Counted from the stretch's first letter, positions 33,200-44,025 are shown. The stretch: DNA of 64,000 nt from Providencia vermicola (GCF_020381325.1 NZ_JAGSPI010000011.1:124001-188000); one strand, 5' to 3'. Made by a program: numbers and translations. The notes: generated by a model from the letters alone, not told the origin.

Positions 33200-33260
33200 A
33201 TTTACCTGCTTTAATACCCTCCATACGAACCAGTTGATGCTTTATTTGGAGATAACAACG

Positions 33261-33665
33261 ATGAAAAAATTACCTTTAATTGCTTTAGTTGCCGCTCTTG
33301 CTTCTGCACCTGTTTTTGCTGCTAATGGCGGTTTTGATGGCCCAGGTGCTGTTGCCAATACAACTACACAAAATACCCAAGCAGGTGGCTTTATTGGCCC
33401 AAATAGCGGGGAAATGACTGTCGCAAAAGCACTTGATATGTCAGATGATAGCTGGGTTATCCTACGCGGTAATATTGTTAAACAGCTTGATCATAAACAT
33501 TATGAATTCACTGACGGTACAGGTACCATTAATCTTGAGATTAGTGAAAAACGCTGGAATGGCATTAATGTCACGCCAAAAGATAAAATCGAAATTCGCG
33601 GTAAAATAGATAAGGATTGGAACTCAAGAGAAGTTGAAGTTAAACAAATTCAGTTAATCAAATAA
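33261..33665 (+). CDS. ygiW: YgiW-type periplasmic BOF/OB-fold protein
   Basis: This 134-residue protein from the ATG at 33261 (GGAG 9 bases upstream) has a signal peptide ending ASAPVFA, the FDGPG and FIGPNSG repeats, and a BOF (bacterial OB-fold) domain about 55-134 with WVILRGNIV and IEIRGKID. YgiW/YdeI/VisP proteins are stress-induced periplasmic proteins; VisP of Salmonella binds peptidoglycan. It is divergent from qseBC and probably belongs to its regulon. Confidence 0.9.
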   Translation: MKKLPLIALVAALASAPVFAANGGFDGPGAVANTTTQNTQAGGFIGPNSGEMTVAKALDMSDDSWVILRGNIVKQLDHKHYEFTDGTGTINLEISEKRWNGINVTPKDKIEIRGKIDKDWNSREVEVKQIQLIK

Positions 33666-33685
33666 TTGAGTTCACCAGTAATATC

Positions 33686-33722
33686 GCCAGCTTTCAGCCC
33701 TTAGCAAAAGCTGGCTTTCCTC
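33686..33722 (+). terminator. Weak terminator after ygiW
   Basis: GCCAGCTTT (33686-33694) / AAAGCTGGC (33707-33715) with a 12-base loop is followed by TTTCCTC. Confidence 0.5.
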
Positions 33723-33793
33723 AAAATCTTATTTCTTGCTATTTTTAACAGTGCTAAATTAGCCTTAAATACAATTGTCGCTAAGGCTATACA

Positions 33794-34384
33794 ATGACTG
33801 TTAAACAACCGAAACTGCGTAATATTCAAGAAAGGCTCCTTTCAGATAATTGGTATATTTTAAAAAAATACACCTATGAATTACAAAGACGCGATGGAAG
33901 TTGGCAACAACAAGAACGCGAAGTATATGACAGAGGAAATGGCGCCGTTATTTTGTTATACAACAAAATTAAAAATAGCATTATTCTCATCCGCCAATTC
34001 CGTATGCCGATGTATGTCAGTGGCTACCCACAATTTTTAATCGAAGCTGCCGCAGGCTTACTCGAAAATGCCTCTCCAGATGCTCGTATTATTGCCGAAG
34101 CAGAAGAAGAAACGGGCTTTAAAGTTGATAAACTGGAAAAAGTCTTTGAAGCCTTTATGAGCCCAGGCTCTGTCACAGAAAAACTGCATTTTTATATCGC
34201 CGAGTATAACGATAATAACCGTAGTAATGCAGGCGGTGGGCTGGTAGAAGAAGGCGAAGATATTGAAGTATTAGAGTGGCCATTCCCTAAAGCACTCGAA
34301 GCTATCAAAACAGGAGAAATCGTCGATGGTAAGACAATTATGTTAATACAGCACCTCGCCTTAAATTCAATTCTTAAAAGCTAA
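33794..34384 (+). CDS. nudK: NUDIX hydrolase, NudK-like (GDP-mannose)
   Basis: This 196-residue protein resembles E. coli NudK, which hydrolyses GDP-mannose to GMP and mannose-1-phosphate: EVYDRGNGAVILLYN, LIRQFRMPMYV, FEAFMSPGSVTEKLHF and ANAGGGLVEEGEDIEVLE. The NUDIX box reads GLLENASPDARIIAEAEEETGF: the metal-binding EAEEETG core is kept, but the first conserved Glu is Ser and the Arg/Lys before the core is Ala. It stands alone between ygiW and the cupin-mqo pair. Confidence 0.82.
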   Translation: MTVKQPKLRNIQERLLSDNWYILKKYTYELQRRDGSWQQQEREVYDRGNGAVILLYNKIKNSIILIRQFRMPMYVSGYPQFLIEAAAGLLENASPDARIIAEAEEETGFKVDKLEKVFEAFMSPGSVTEKLHFYIAEYNDNNRSNAGGGLVEEGEDIEVLEWPFPKALEAIKTGEIVDGKTIMLIQHLALNSILKS

Positions 34385-34395
34385 TTATTTTATCG

Positions 34396-34436
34396 ACTCG
34401 CTGTAATTGAACTAAATTACAGTGAGTTTTATTTTA
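34396..34436 (+). terminator. Terminator of the NudK-like gene
   Basis: ACTCGCTGTAATT (34396-34408) pairs with AATTACAGTGAGT (34415-34427) with one G-T pair, followed by TTTTATTTTA. Confidence 0.8.
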
Positions 34437-34742
34437 TATTCTCTATTTTAATAACCTAATTATTTATTTCCTTCTTTAAAAGAGGTATTTGGCTTACACC
34501 AATCAACAAACGACAGTCAAAACAAGATAAAAATAAACCTTATAATTCAATCAAATACAAACGCATCGTCTTTACTGTAAATAAAGACACTTTCGCTTTG
34601 ACCTGCCACTTAAAAAACCTTAGATTAAAAACATTATATATTTTCGCCGTTTTAATATTGTCATTTTACGAACCCTAATTTTATCACTAATGAATTTAAA
34701 TTAATTTCAAGTCATACCATTTTCATTAAGGAGCTAAATAAG
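34437..34742. other. AT-rich intergenic region before the cupin-mqo pair
   Basis: This 306-bp region has no gene. A hairpin-like inverted repeat GTCTTTA/TAAAGAC (34568-34588) is the only clear structure. The promoter of the cupin gene must lie here; AAGGAG at 34730-34735 is its ribosome site. Confidence 0.5.
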
Positions 34743-35132
34743 ATGATACGTTGTGTTCGTATGTGGACAGGTGAAGATGGAAATTCCCTGTTTGAAGAAG
34801 GCACACTGGAACTGGATAGTGTTGCCCGTGGAGATAGTCAAACCCCAGCCATTTCAGTCAGCGAACTGACTTTCCGTGAAACGGTCTCAGGTGGGTCTTG
34901 GGATTGGCATAAAGATCCTGTCCCTCGTTATGTGATCACCCTCACTGGCACCTTAGAATTTGAAACCAAAGATGGTTCAAAATTTATCATTAATCCAGGT
35001 GATATTTTACTCGCACAGGATAATACTGGAACAGGCCATAAGTGGCGGTTGATCGGCGACGACCCATGGCGGCGTGCTTATGTTGTCTATCAAGAAGGCA
35101 CTGAGCTGTGCTTCACACCGACCAAAAAATAG
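34743..35132 (+). CDS. Small single-domain cupin protein
   Basis: This 129-residue cytoplasmic protein with a cupin fold has the first motif around WDWHKDPVPRYVITLTGTLEFE and the second around NPGDILLAQDNTGTGHKW. Only some of the usual His/Glu metal ligands are visible (H57 and a later H), so metal binding is uncertain. It ends 10 bp before the mqo start and probably forms a two-gene operon with it. No function is known. A role in regulating or using a carboxylate metabolite is inference from the neighbour. Confidence 0.75.
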   Translation: MIRCVRMWTGEDGNSLFEEGTLELDSVARGDSQTPAISVSELTFRETVSGGSWDWHKDPVPRYVITLTGTLEFETKDGSKFIINPGDILLAQDNTGTGHKWRLIGDDPWRRAYVVYQEGTELCFTPTKK

Positions 35133-35142
35133 AGGCTTTTTT

Positions 35143-36636
35143 ATGACTAAACCTATAGCAGAAAATGTTGATATTGCACTGATCGGTGCAGGGATTATGA
35201 GTGCGACACTCGGTACTTTATTAAAAGAACTCGACCCATCACTGACGGTGACGGTTTTTGAACGCTTAAATGATTGTGCACAAGAAAGTTCACACCCGTG
35301 GAATAACGCAGGAACAGGCCACGCTGCAAACTGTGAAATGAACTACACCCCGCCGAATCCTGATGGCACGGTCGATATCAGCAAAGCCCTTGAAGTTAAT
35401 ACAGAATTCGATTTATCTCGCCAGTTATGGTCATACCTTGTCACGAAAGGAAAAATTAAAAATCCGCGCGATTTTATTCACCCTTGCCCTCATATGAGCT
35501 TTGTTTGGGGAGCTGACAATGTCAAATTCTTACAACAACGCTTTAAGCAAATGTCAGCTCACCACTGCTATCACAACATGGAATACAGTGATGATCCAAA
35601 ACAAATTAATGATTGGGCGCCGTTGTTGATGGAAGGTCGTGAAGACGACAAAAATATTGCTGTCACCCGCGTAGTTACAGGGGCAGACGTCGATTATGGG
35701 GCATTGACCCATTTATTAATGGCACAACTCAGCGAACAATCTGGTTTTACTCTTCACTATAAACATGAAGTTGTTGATGTCACTCAAACCCCCGATGGGC
35801 GCTGGAATGTGGAAGTCAAAAATTTATTGACCCATGAAAAACACGTCACATCCGCAAAATTTGTGTTTGTCGGTGCAGGGGGGCGTGCTATTGAATTACT
35901 GCAAAAATCAGGTATTCCTGAAGGAAAAGGCTATGGTGGCTTCCCTGTCAGTGGGATTTGGCTACGTTGTGACGATGAAAAAGTGGCTGCAAGGCACCAT
36001 GCAAAAGTGTATGGAAAAGCAGACAAAGGTTCTCCACCGATGTCAGTTCCACATTTAGATACTCGTATTATTGGCGGTAAACGCTCCTTACTGTTTGGCC
36101 CATATGCAGGCTTTTCCAGTAAATTTTTAAAACACGGCTCTTATTTAGACCTGTTTGAATCCATTCGCCTCAATAATATTGAGCCGATGCTGGCTATCGC
36201 AAAAGATAACTGGTCGTTAGCTGAATACCTTGTCGGGCAAGTGCTGCAAACCTCTGCACACCAATTTGCTACACTGCAAAAATTCTACCCAGATGCACAA
36301 CATGAGGATTGGAAAGAAGTCGTTGCTGGCCAGCGTGTACAAATTATCAAACCTGATCATGATAAAAAAGGTATTTTGGAATTTGGTACCGAGCTGATTA
36401 CCAGTGCAGATAAGTCATTTACTGTATTGATGGGAGCCTCGCCAGGGGCATCAACCGCCGCCTTCATTGCGCTAAATGTCCTAAAAGATTGTTTCGCCAA
36501 TCAACTTAAAGCGGATGGCTGGGAAGCTAAGCTAAAAGATATTATTCCAACTTATGGTATTGATTTAAAACAGGACGCAAAAGCGTGTTTAGATATTCGT
36601 ACTGCAACCGCTAAAGTGCTGCAATTAGATAATTAG
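35143..36636 (+). CDS. mqo: Malate:quinone oxidoreductase
   Basis: Mqo is a peripheral-membrane FAD enzyme oxidising malate to oxaloacetate and passing electrons to quinone. The ATG at 35143 with AGAGG upstream gives 497 residues. The FAD-binding start is VDIALIGAGIMSATLGTLL, then SSHPWNNAGTGHAANCEMNYTP, FVGAGGRAIELL and VLMGASPGASTA, all typical of the family. It runs alongside soluble Mdh in this window. A stem-loop follows the stop. Confidence 0.95.
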   Translation: MTKPIAENVDIALIGAGIMSATLGTLLKELDPSLTVTVFERLNDCAQESSHPWNNAGTGHAANCEMNYTPPNPDGTVDISKALEVNTEFDLSRQLWSYLVTKGKIKNPRDFIHPCPHMSFVWGADNVKFLQQRFKQMSAHHCYHNMEYSDDPKQINDWAPLLMEGREDDKNIAVTRVVTGADVDYGALTHLLMAQLSEQSGFTLHYKHEVVDVTQTPDGRWNVEVKNLLTHEKHVTSAKFVFVGAGGRAIELLQKSGIPEGKGYGGFPVSGIWLRCDDEKVAARHHAKVYGKADKGSPPMSVPHLDTRIIGGKRSLLFGPYAGFSSKFLKHGSYLDLFESIRLNNIEPMLAIAKDNWSLAEYLVGQVLQTSAHQFATLQKFYPDAQHEDWKEVVAGQRVQIIKPDHDKKGILEFGTELITSADKSFTVLMGASPGASTAAFIALNVLKDCFANQLKADGWEAKLKDIIPTYGIDLKQDAKACLDIRTATAKVLQLDN

Positions 36637-36644
36637 CTACAGAT

Positions 36645-36675
36645 AAGGTTGGGAAATGACTTCCCAACCTTTATT
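36645..36675. terminator. Stem-loop between convergent mqo and cysQ
   Basis: The perfect 11-bp stem AAGGTTGGGAA/TTCCCAACCTT has a 5-base loop. The T tail is short on both strands. Confidence 0.65.
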
Positions 36676-36680
36676 GATTA

Positions 36681-37430
36681 TTAGAATAAAATCACTCGAA
36701 AGCCAGGGTTCAAAAATGACTCTCTCGGTGTGTAGTCTAAAGTTTTTCCTTTCCAATCAACTACTTTCGCACCTGCCCCAATCGCAATCGCATGACCCGC
36801 AGCAGTATCCCAAATATTCGTCGGTCCAAAACGTGGGTAAAGCTGCGCTTTTCCGTCCGCGACAAGACAGAATTTCAGTGATGAGCCAATCTCTACGGTC
36901 GTATGCTCCCCCATTTGCGCCAAGTAATCCATTAACTCGCTATCTTGGTGAGAACGGCTTATCACAATGACAGGAGGTTTCCCATCATACACATGGATTT
37001 GCTGCTTATGACCGCCTTCTTCTTTCCACGCTTGGTTTCCCTCTGCATAATAAAGCAACCCTTTTGCAGGAGCATACACTACCCCCATAACGGGTACGCC
37101 ATTTTCAATTAACGCAATGTTAACGGTAAAATCCCCATTGCGGTTAATAAATTCTTTGGTGCCATCAAGAGGATCAATCAACCAATAGCGTTGCCAGTGC
37201 TGTCTTACTGACCACTCAGGAGGATCTTCTTCAGAAAGTTGCGGAATATCAGGGGCAATGCGAGTGAGACCAGCAGCAATAATATGGTGTGCGGCAATAT
37301 CCGCCTCCGTGACAGGGGAGTTGTCACTTTTATGATCAACCCGCAACGGCTCTTGCGCATTGTAGGTTTCCATAATCGCATAACCCGCTTCTTGAGCAAG
37401 CTCGCAAATTTGTTGTAGCATGTTATTCAC
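36681..37430 (-). CDS. cysQ: 3'(2'),5'-bisphosphate nucleotidase CysQ
   Basis: CysQ removes the 3'-phosphate from PAP, a toxic by-product of sulfate assimilation. The 249-residue inositol-monophosphatase-fold enzyme has the lithium-sensitive metal motifs SEEDPPEW (E), [15 protein letters not shown] (DPLDGT) and [16 protein letters not shown] (WDTAAG). The length is normal. It begins divergently close to the fklB end and converges on mqo. Confidence 0.95.
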   Translation of the reverse strand: MNNMLQQICELAQEAGYAIMETYNAQEPLRVDHKSDNSPVTEADIAAHHIIAAGLTRIAPDIPQLSEEDPPEWSVRQHWQRYWLIDPLDGTKEFINRNGDFTVNIALIENGVPVMGVVYAPAKGLLYYAEGNQAWKEEGGHKQQIHVYDGKPPVIVISRSHQDSELMDYLAQMGEHTTVEIGSSLKFCLVADGKAQLYPRFGPTNIWDTAAGHAIAIGAGAKVVDWKGKTLDYTPRESFLNPGFRVILF

Positions 37431-37485
37431 CTCTCTCCCGTTGACCTTTACAGCAAGAGTAGCAAGTGTGTAAAATTTACGCCAT

Positions 37486-37520
37486 AAAAAATGCCTTAGT
37501 AAGTAAAAACACTAAGGCAT
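37486..37520 (-). terminator. Terminator of fklB
   Basis: On the minus strand the perfect 10-bp stem ATGCCTTAGT/ACTAAGGCAT with a 10-base loop is followed by a T run (37486-37490). Confidence 0.8.
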
Positions 37521-37550
37521 CAATTCAAATAGTGATTAAAACCGCTATTC

Positions 37551-38171
37551 TTATAAGATTTCTAACAGCTCAACTTCAAAAACGAGTGTGCTAAATGGTG
37601 GAATTGATGCACCTGCACCGCGCTCACCATAAGCTAATTCATGAGGGATATACAGCTCCCATTTCGAACCAACAGGCATCAGCGTTAATGCTTCAATCCA
37701 ACCCGGGATCACGCCGCTAACTGGAAATTCAGCAGGCTGACCACGTTGAACCGAGCTATCAAACACAGAACCATCAATTAAACGGCCAGTGTAATGAACG
37801 CGAACACGGTCAGAGCGAGATGGGATTGCACCTTCGCCTTGGTTGATCACAGAAAATTGCAAACCAGATTCAGTCGTTGAAACGCCATCACGTTTTTGGT
37901 TTTCATCGAGGAATTTTTGGCCTTCTTCCGCCATTGCTGCTTGACGCTCAACACGAACGGCATCTGCACGCTCATGAACTTCACGTAATGCTTTGTGCAG
38001 GGTTTCAACAGGCACTGATGGCATGTTGCCTTCTAAAGCATCAACCAGACCCGCTAAAATTGCGTTTGGTACTAAGCCTTCTAGCCCTGACTCTAATAAT
38101 TGTTGGCCAACTTGTAGACCAATACCATAACTCGCTTGAGCTTCTACTGAATCAAAATTTTGGTTTGCCAT
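37551..38171 (-). CDS. fklB: FKBP-type 22-kDa peptidyl-prolyl isomerase
   Basis: FklB is an FKBP22 with an N-terminal helical dimerisation domain ([18 protein letters not shown]) and a C-terminal FKBP domain ([46 protein letters not shown]). The ATG at 38171 gives 206 residues, exactly the E. coli length; the longer frame covers the divergent promoter region with ytfB. No signal peptide, so cytoplasmic. Confidence 0.96.
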   Translation of the reverse strand: MANQNFDSVEAQASYGIGLQVGQQLLESGLEGLVPNAILAGLVDALEGNMPSVPVETLHKALREVHERADAVRVERQAAMAEEGQKFLDENQKRDGVSTTESGLQFSVINQGEGAIPSRSDRVRVHYTGRLIDGSVFDSSVQRGQPAEFPVSGVIPGWIEALTLMPVGSKWELYIPHELAYGERGAGASIPPFSTLVFEVELLEIL

Positions 38172-38390
38172 TAAAATACCCATATGGTTTTTGATAAAAA
38201 CCAAGAATAGCAGCCCCCCTGCTATGGGTAAACCCAAACCGTCAATCTAAATAATAAAATCCCTCGATAGCGTATAAATTTGCTCAGTGTTCTCCGAAAA
38301 ATCGTATCAAGCGCTTAAATTACCCAAAAACAGTGTTAGTATGCGTATAAATACGCCCAAGTTAATGCATTGCCTCATCAAGGAGGAGTG

Positions 38391-38972
38391 ATGGTTAAAC
38401 TGTCTAAATTTCATCGCTATGGTATCGCCATATTAGCACTGATTGTTGTGGTTGCCCTGTTTTGGCCAACAGGCGATAAACCTTTGAATAATACGCCGCA
38501 AAATCAGCCTATTGTCATTCCCCCACCAACAACACCTGAGATAGTTCCTGATCCTATTCAGACACCATCTGGTCAAGAACCTGAAGGTAATATAGAGGAA
38601 ATACCAACAGAACCTGAAATTGTGCCTGAGCCCATAGAACCTGAGCCAACAGAGCCACCACCAACAACAACAAAGACACAAGAGCCCCAGGTCACAAGCC
38701 CATCGGCAAGTAAATGGCAAAATTACCGCGTTCAAAAAGGGAAAACACTGGCGCAATTATTCCGTGATAATAATTTGCAGGCTAACGATGCCTTTATCAT
38801 GGCTCGCGTTGAAGGGGCTGAAAAACCGCTGAGTAATTTACGTCAGGGGCAAAAAATTCGCTTAAAAGCAAATGAGAAAGGGGAAGTTCAGTTGCTGGAA
38901 ACTACAGCTTCTGATGGAAAAACCTATAGTTTTGCAAGGCTTAGTGATGGAAGCTACTACCGTACACCTTAG
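38391..38972 (+). CDS. ytfB: Cell-envelope protein YtfB (OapA family)
   Basis: This 193-residue protein has one N-terminal membrane segment (about 9-25), a long Pro/Glu/Thr-rich linker (PEIVPEPIEPEPTEPPPT), and a C-terminal OapA/LysM-like domain with YRVQKGKTLAQLFRDNNL and GAEKPLSNLRQGQKI. E. coli YtfB associates with the divisome and binds glycan. The ATG at 38391 has AGGAGG just upstream and is preferred over the TTG at 38370. It is divergent from fklB. Confidence 0.88.
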   Translation: MVKLSKFHRYGIAILALIVVVALFWPTGDKPLNNTPQNQPIVIPPPTTPEIVPDPIQTPSGQEPEGNIEEIPTEPEIVPEPIEPEPTEPPPTTTKTQEPQVTSPSASKWQNYRVQKGKTLAQLFRDNNLQANDAFIMARVEGAEKPLSNLRQGQKIRLKANEKGEVQLLETTASDGKTYSFARLSDGSYYRTP

Positions 38973-39010
38973 GCGCTAATCATCGCTAAAATGAAATACT
39001 AGAAAGCAAA

Positions 39011-39038
39011 AAACACCGGACTTAGCCGGTGTTTTTTT
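39011..39038. terminator. Terminator between ytfB and rplI
   Basis: AAACACCGG/CCGGTGTTT with loop ACTTAG and further T. A second weaker stem GGTATTG/CAATACC (39042-39067) lies just downstream, towards rplI. Confidence 0.8.
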
Positions 39039-39082
39039 ATTGGTATTGCCGATAAGCCGACAATACCTATCATCATTATTGA

Positions 39083-39532
39083 TTACTCAGCAACGATGAT
39101 AACGTTCAGCTCTGCGAAAACATCGCTGTGTAACTGGAAGTGAACTTCGTGGTCACCAGTAGTACGCAGAACGCCGTTTGGCAGGCGAACTTCGCTTTTC
39201 GCGATTTTAACGCCAGCTGCAGTCACTGCATCAGCGATGTCACGAGTACCGATTGAACCGAACAGTTTACCTTCGTCACCAGCTTTAGAAGCTAAAGTAA
39301 CAGAACCCAGTGCAGTAACAGCTGCTGCACGAGCCTGTGCTGCTGCCAGAACGTCAGCTAATTTAGCTTCCAGTTCAGCGCGGCGAGCTTCGAAGAATTC
39401 GATGTTTTTCTTAGTTGCAGGAACAGCTTTGCCCTGTGGAACTAAGAAGTTACGAGCATAGCCCGATTTAACGTTAACCTGATCACCCAGGCTACCTAGG
39501 TTAGCTACTTTATCAAGCAGAATAACTTGCAT
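39083..39532 (-). CDS. rplI: 50S ribosomal protein L9
   Basis: This 149-residue L9 has the N-terminal rRNA-binding domain [23 protein letters not shown] (about 1-52), a long connecting helix rich in Ala/Glu/Arg, and the C-terminal domain with [12 protein letters not shown]. It is last in rpsF-priB-rpsR-rplI, 37 bp after rpsR. Confidence 0.98.
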   Translation of the reverse strand: MQVILLDKVANLGSLGDQVNVKSGYARNFLVPQGKAVPATKKNIEFFEARRAELEAKLADVLAAAQARAAAVTALGSVTLASKAGDEGKLFGSIGTRDIADAVTAAGVKIAKSEVRLPNGVLRTTGDHEVHFQLHSDVFAELNVIIVAE

Positions 39533-39569
39533 TACCTTATCCTCTTAAGTCGTTAATGGACTGTACCAA

Positions 39570-40119
<550 letters not shown>

Positions 40120-40127
40120 CTGCGCAA

Positions 40128-40523
40128 TTACTCTTCAGAATCCCCAGTTTCTTCTACTTCTTCATCCTGATATTCATCAGAAAGGTCACGGCCACGACGT
40201 TCGTCTTTAGCTTTAACCATTGGAGAAGCTTCTGTTACTGCGTGTTTTAAGCGCATAACCATGCTGCGGATAACGGCATCGTTGAAGCGGAAGTTAGTTT
40301 CCAGCTCATCAATCGCTTCCTGCGGTGCTTCTACGTTCAGCAGAACATAGTGAGCTTTGTGCAGTTTGTTGATTGGGTAAGCCAGTTGACGGCGGCCCCA
40401 GTCTTCCAGACGGTGAATCTGACCTTGTGCGTTAGTGATTACTGCACTGTAACGCTCGATCATGCCCGGAACCTGTTCGCTTTGGTCAGGATGGACCATA
40501 AAAACGATTTCGTAATGACGCAT
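40128..40523 (-). CDS. rpsF: 30S ribosomal protein S6
   Basis: This 131-residue S6 from the ATG at 40523 ([22 protein letters not shown] upstream) has [22 protein letters not shown], the conserved S18-contact block. The acidic tail ends GDSEE, the type that RimK extends with glutamates in E. coli. The 5' leader carries a regulatory stem (40550-40584). The open frame upstream of the ATG is leader, not protein. Confidence 0.97.
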   Translation of the reverse strand: MRHYEIVFMVHPDQSEQVPGMIERYSAVITNAQGQIHRLEDWGRRQLAYPINKLHKAHYVLLNVEAPQEAIDELETNFRFNDAVIRSMVMRLKHAVTEASPMVKAKDERRGRDLSDEYQDEEVEETGDSEE

Positions 40524-40549
40524 TAGTAGTTGCTCCTTACGGATTATTA

Positions 40550-40584
40550 GCCTCCTGTCTGGGTTAACCGCGGCCCGCGGAGGC
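40550..40584 (-). promoter_or_regulatory. S6:S18-binding leader hairpin of rpsF operon
   Basis: In the mRNA GCCUCC (from 40579-40584) pairs with GGAGGC (40550-40555), enclosing a GC-rich bulge with CCGCGGGCCGCGG. It lies 27 bases before the rpsF ATG. A conserved rpsF leader bound by the S6:S18 pair is known in many bacteria; this stem matches it in position and type. Confidence 0.55.
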
Positions 40585-40677
40585 AAGGAACTTGTTGAGT
40601 GCGGCTAAAAAATTGACGCGTAACTATACCCATCCCTGAGATAAAACTCAAGAGATGGATGCAGTTTTACACAAATA

Positions 40678-41427
40678 TTATTTTTCGCCTGAAACAGGCA
40701 AGCGCTGGCGTACGGCTTCAAACAAGCAAACCCCTGTCGCCACTGACACATTCAGGGAAGAGACTGAACCTGCCATCGGGATGCTGATTAATTCATCACA
40801 ATGTTCACGGGTTAAACGGCGCATGCCCTCACCTTCCGCGCCCATTACTAATGCTATAGAGCCTGTCAGTTTGCTTTGGTATAAATTATGGTCTGCTTCA
40901 CCCGCTGTACCCACAATCCATACGTTGTATTCTTGCAATAGGCGCAGTGTCCTTGCTAGATTCGTCACTCGAATAAGAGGAACATTTTCTGCTGCACCGC
41001 AAGCTACTTTTTTTGCAGTTGCATTCAATTGCGCCGATTTGTCTTTCGGGACAATCACTGCATGCACACCTGCCGCATCTGCACTACGCAAACAAGCGCC
41101 TAAATTGTGCGGATCCGTCACGCCATCCAGTACCAGTAAAAATGGTGACGGGGTGCTTTCTAATAAATCGGGCAAATCACCTTCTTGGTATTGCTTACCC
41201 GGTAATACTTTCGCAATGATCCCTTGGTGAACCGCCCCTTCAGTTTGGCTATCCATCCACTGGCGATTCGCAACTTGGACAACAACGCCTAGTGCCTCAA
41301 TTTCATGCACGATAGGCATCAATCGGCGATCTTCACGCCCTTTTAGGATATACACTTCTTTAATGCGTTGCGGAGAACGCTCAAGCAAGGCTTTCACTGC
41401 GTGAATGCCGTAAATAATTTCGCTCAT
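40678..41427 (-). CDS. rlmB: 23S rRNA (guanosine-2251-2'-O)-methyltransferase
   Basis: RlmB (SpoU/TrmD superfamily) methylates Gm2251 in the P-loop. The ATG at 41427 ([19 protein letters not shown]) gives 249 residues (E. coli 243). It has an N-terminal L30-like substrate-binding domain and a knotted SPOUT domain with [33 protein letters not shown] and [17 protein letters not shown]. It is 88 bp downstream of rnr. Confidence 0.96.
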   Translation of the reverse strand: MSEIIYGIHAVKALLERSPQRIKEVYILKGREDRRLMPIVHEIEALGVVVQVANRQWMDSQTEGAVHQGIIAKVLPGKQYQEGDLPDLLESTPSPFLLVLDGVTDPHNLGACLRSADAAGVHAVIVPKDKSAQLNATAKKVACGAAENVPLIRVTNLARTLRLLQEYNVWIVGTAGEADHNLYQSKLTGSIALVMGAEGEGMRRLTREHCDELISIPMAGSVSSLNVSVATGVCLFEAVRQRLPVSGEK

Positions 41428-41456
41428 AACAGTCTTATGTTTTAATCTAAATGAGG

Positions 41457-41480
41457 AAAGTGGCGCAAACACGCCACTTT
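41457..41480 (-). other. Stem-loop between rnr and rlmB
   Basis: The perfect 9-bp stem AAAGTGGCG/CGCCACTTT has a 6-base loop and no clean T tail. It could be a partial terminator or a 3'-end stabiliser within the nsrR-rnr-rlmB transcript. Confidence 0.5.
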
Positions 41481-41514
41481 CGTTAATTAACAAAGCACTA
41501 CGCTAGCAAAAATA

Positions 41515-43983
41515 TTACCCCTCTTGTTTTGAGGATTTCTTCGCAACGCGTTTTGCTTTTAGTTTTGCTGTAATTTTCTTAGTTTTATCGGAAGGTTTTT
41601 TTCCCTTTCCTTTCCCTTTTGCATCAGCTTGTGCTTCGCTTTTCTTCCCTTTTTTCTCAGAACGGCGAAATGCAGAATCAGGCTCGAAGTTTTTATCTTT
41701 GCTCCCTTGCGCTTTACGGCGAGCTGGACGCGTAGCATTTTTTACTTCTTGCTTCATTTTATCCCGTGCAGTTTTGCCTGGGGCTTTCGCTTTACGAGTT
41801 GTTGAAATTAATGCGAAATCAATGGTGCGTTCATCCATATGCACCGCTTCAACACGAATTTCCACTTCATCACCAAGCCGATAGGTCGTGCCTGATGATT
41901 CACCAATTAAGCGCTGGCCGACAGCATCATAACGGTAGTAATCGTTATCAAGGGTAGAAATATGTACTAAACCGTCAATAAACAAGTCATTGAGGCGAAC
42001 AAAGAAGCCAAAGCCTGTCACACTGGTAATTAACCCCGTGAAAACTTGGCCCACTTGGTCTTGCATAAAGTCACACTTCAACCAGTCAGCCACATCGCGC
42101 GTTGCTTCATCGGCACGACGCTCTGTCATCGAACAGTGTTCACCCAGTTGCAACATGCTGTCCATATCGGAGTGCCAGCCGCCTGTTTCTGTCCAGCGCT
42201 TATCTGAATGGCCATATTCTTTTGCCAACAAATATTTGATACCACGGTGCAACGTTAAGTCAGGATAACGACGAATTGGCGAGGTGAAGTGCGCATAAGA
42301 TTTCAGCCCTAGACCAAAATGACCACGGTTTTCAGGGTCATAAATCGCTTGTTTCATTGAACGCAAGATCATGGTTTGCAGCAATTCGTGATCAGGGCGC
42401 TCAGCCACTTCATTCATCACTTGTGCATAATCTTTTGGCTCTGGCTTCATACCACCAGGCAATGTGAGCCCTAACTCGCTGAATACTGAACGTAAATTCA
42501 TTACGCTCTCTTCTTTTGGACGATCATGCACACGGTATAACGCAGGCTCTTCGTTTTTCTCTACAAATCTAGCCGCTGCAATGTTAGCTAAAATCATGCA
42601 TTCTTCAATTAATTTGTGTGCATCATTTCGCTCGACAGGTTCAATACTTTCAATACGGCGCTCTGCGTTAAAAATAAATTTCGCCTCTTCCGATTCAAAA
42701 GATATCGCCCCACGCTCAATTCGTGCCGCATCTAATGCTTTGTATAACTGATGTAAATGTTCAATGTGTGGAACCAATGCTTTGTAATGTTCACGCAGTT
42801 CTTCATCACCTTCCAAGATTTTCCATACTTTTGTATAGGTTAACCTTGCGTGGGAATTCATTACTGCTTCATAGAATTTATAGGAAGACAGCTTCCCTGA
42901 GGCCGATACCGTCATTTCGCATACCATACACAGGCGATCGACTCCTGGATTCAATGAGCAAAGGCCATTAGAAAGAACTTCAGGTAACATCGGCACGACT
43001 TGAGATGGGAAATATACTGAGTTACCACGGCTACGTGCCTCAGTATCTAACGATGTTTGCGGGCGCACATAATAGCTAACATCCGCAATGGCGACCCATA
43101 AACGCCAACCACCGCCTTTTTTCGGCGCACAGTGAACAGCATCATCAAAATCGCGAGCATCTTCACCATCGATAGTGACCAATGGTAAATCACGCAAATC
43201 CATGCGCCCTTTTTTTGCAGACTCAGGCACATGTTCACTTAAATCAGCGACTTGTTTTTCAACTTGTGGTGGCCATGAATGGGGAATTTCGTGGGTACGC
43301 AGCGCGATTTCAACCGCCATACCCGTTCCCATGGTTTCCCCAAGCACTTCGATAATATTCCCAACTGCTTGAGAACGGCGTTGTGGACGAGTCACTAACT
43401 CAACCACCACCACGTTACCCATGCGAGCACCACAAATACGGTCTTTCGGGATCAAGATATCAAAACTGAGACGACTATCATCTGGCACTACAAACCCCAT
43501 GCCCGACTCAATAAAATAGCGGCCTACAATTTGGTTGTTTCTTGGCTCTAATACGCGAACCACGCGCACTTCAGTACGGCCTTTACGGTCTTGTCCATAT
43601 GGCTGTGCTAAAATCACATCACCGTGCAGCGCACGTTTCATCTCATCTTGAGATAAATAATAATCTTCTTTTTTACCCTCAACACGCAGGAAACCGTAGC
43701 CATCGCGATGGCCAATAACCTTTCCTTTTAATAAATCTAAACGCTCTGGCAATGCATAACATTGGCGGCGTGTAAACACGAGTTGACCATCACGTTCCAT
43801 TGCTCTTAAACGGCGGCGTAAAGCTTCTAATTCATCTTCTGTAGAAAGATTGAGTAACTGAGCGATTTCTTCGCGATTGGCTGGGGCAGTACGCTTCGAG
43901 ATTAAGTCGAGGATGAATTCTCGGCTTGGAATTGGGGATTCGTATTTTTCTGCTTCTCTTTCCTGAAAAGGATCTTGTGACAT
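41515..43983 (-). CDS. rnr: Ribonuclease R
   Basis: RNase R is the 3'-5' exoribonuclease that degrades structured RNA and acts in quality control and cold response. The 822-residue protein from the ATG at 43983 ([17 protein letters not shown]) has an HTH-like N-terminus, two cold-shock domains, the RNB catalytic domain ([17 protein letters not shown] with the Asp cluster, [18 protein letters not shown]), an S1 domain ([15 protein letters not shown]), and a lysine-rich tail. Six extra residues to a further ATG are possible. It is 42 bp after nsrR. Confidence 0.97.
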   Translation of the reverse strand: MSQDPFQEREAEKYESPIPSREFILDLISKRTAPANREEIAQLLNLSTEDELEALRRRLRAMERDGQLVFTRRQCYALPERLDLLKGKVIGHRDGYGFLRVEGKKEDYYLSQDEMKRALHGDVILAQPYGQDRKGRTEVRVVRVLEPRNNQIVGRYFIESGMGFVVPDDSRLSFDILIPKDRICGARMGNVVVVELVTRPQRRSQAVGNIIEVLGETMGTGMAVEIALRTHEIPHSWPPQVEKQVADLSEHVPESAKKGRMDLRDLPLVTIDGEDARDFDDAVHCAPKKGGGWRLWVAIADVSYYVRPQTSLDTEARSRGNSVYFPSQVVPMLPEVLSNGLCSLNPGVDRLCMVCEMTVSASGKLSSYKFYEAVMNSHARLTYTKVWKILEGDEELREHYKALVPHIEHLHQLYKALDAARIERGAISFESEEAKFIFNAERRIESIEPVERNDAHKLIEECMILANIAAARFVEKNEEPALYRVHDRPKEESVMNLRSVFSELGLTLPGGMKPEPKDYAQVMNEVAERPDHELLQTMILRSMKQAIYDPENRGHFGLGLKSYAHFTSPIRRYPDLTLHRGIKYLLAKEYGHSDKRWTETGGWHSDMDSMLQLGEHCSMTERRADEATRDVADWLKCDFMQDQVGQVFTGLITSVTGFGFFVRLNDLFIDGLVHISTLDNDYYRYDAVGQRLIGESSGTTYRLGDEVEIRVEAVHMDERTIDFALISTTRKAKAPGKTARDKMKQEVKNATRPARRKAQGSKDKNFEPDSAFRRSEKKGKKSEAQADAKGKGKGKKPSDKTKKITAKLKAKRVAKKSSKQEG

Positions 43984-44025
43984 CGTTACCTCCGTTGTCA
44001 TCAGAATTCATAACTACTGCGAATA

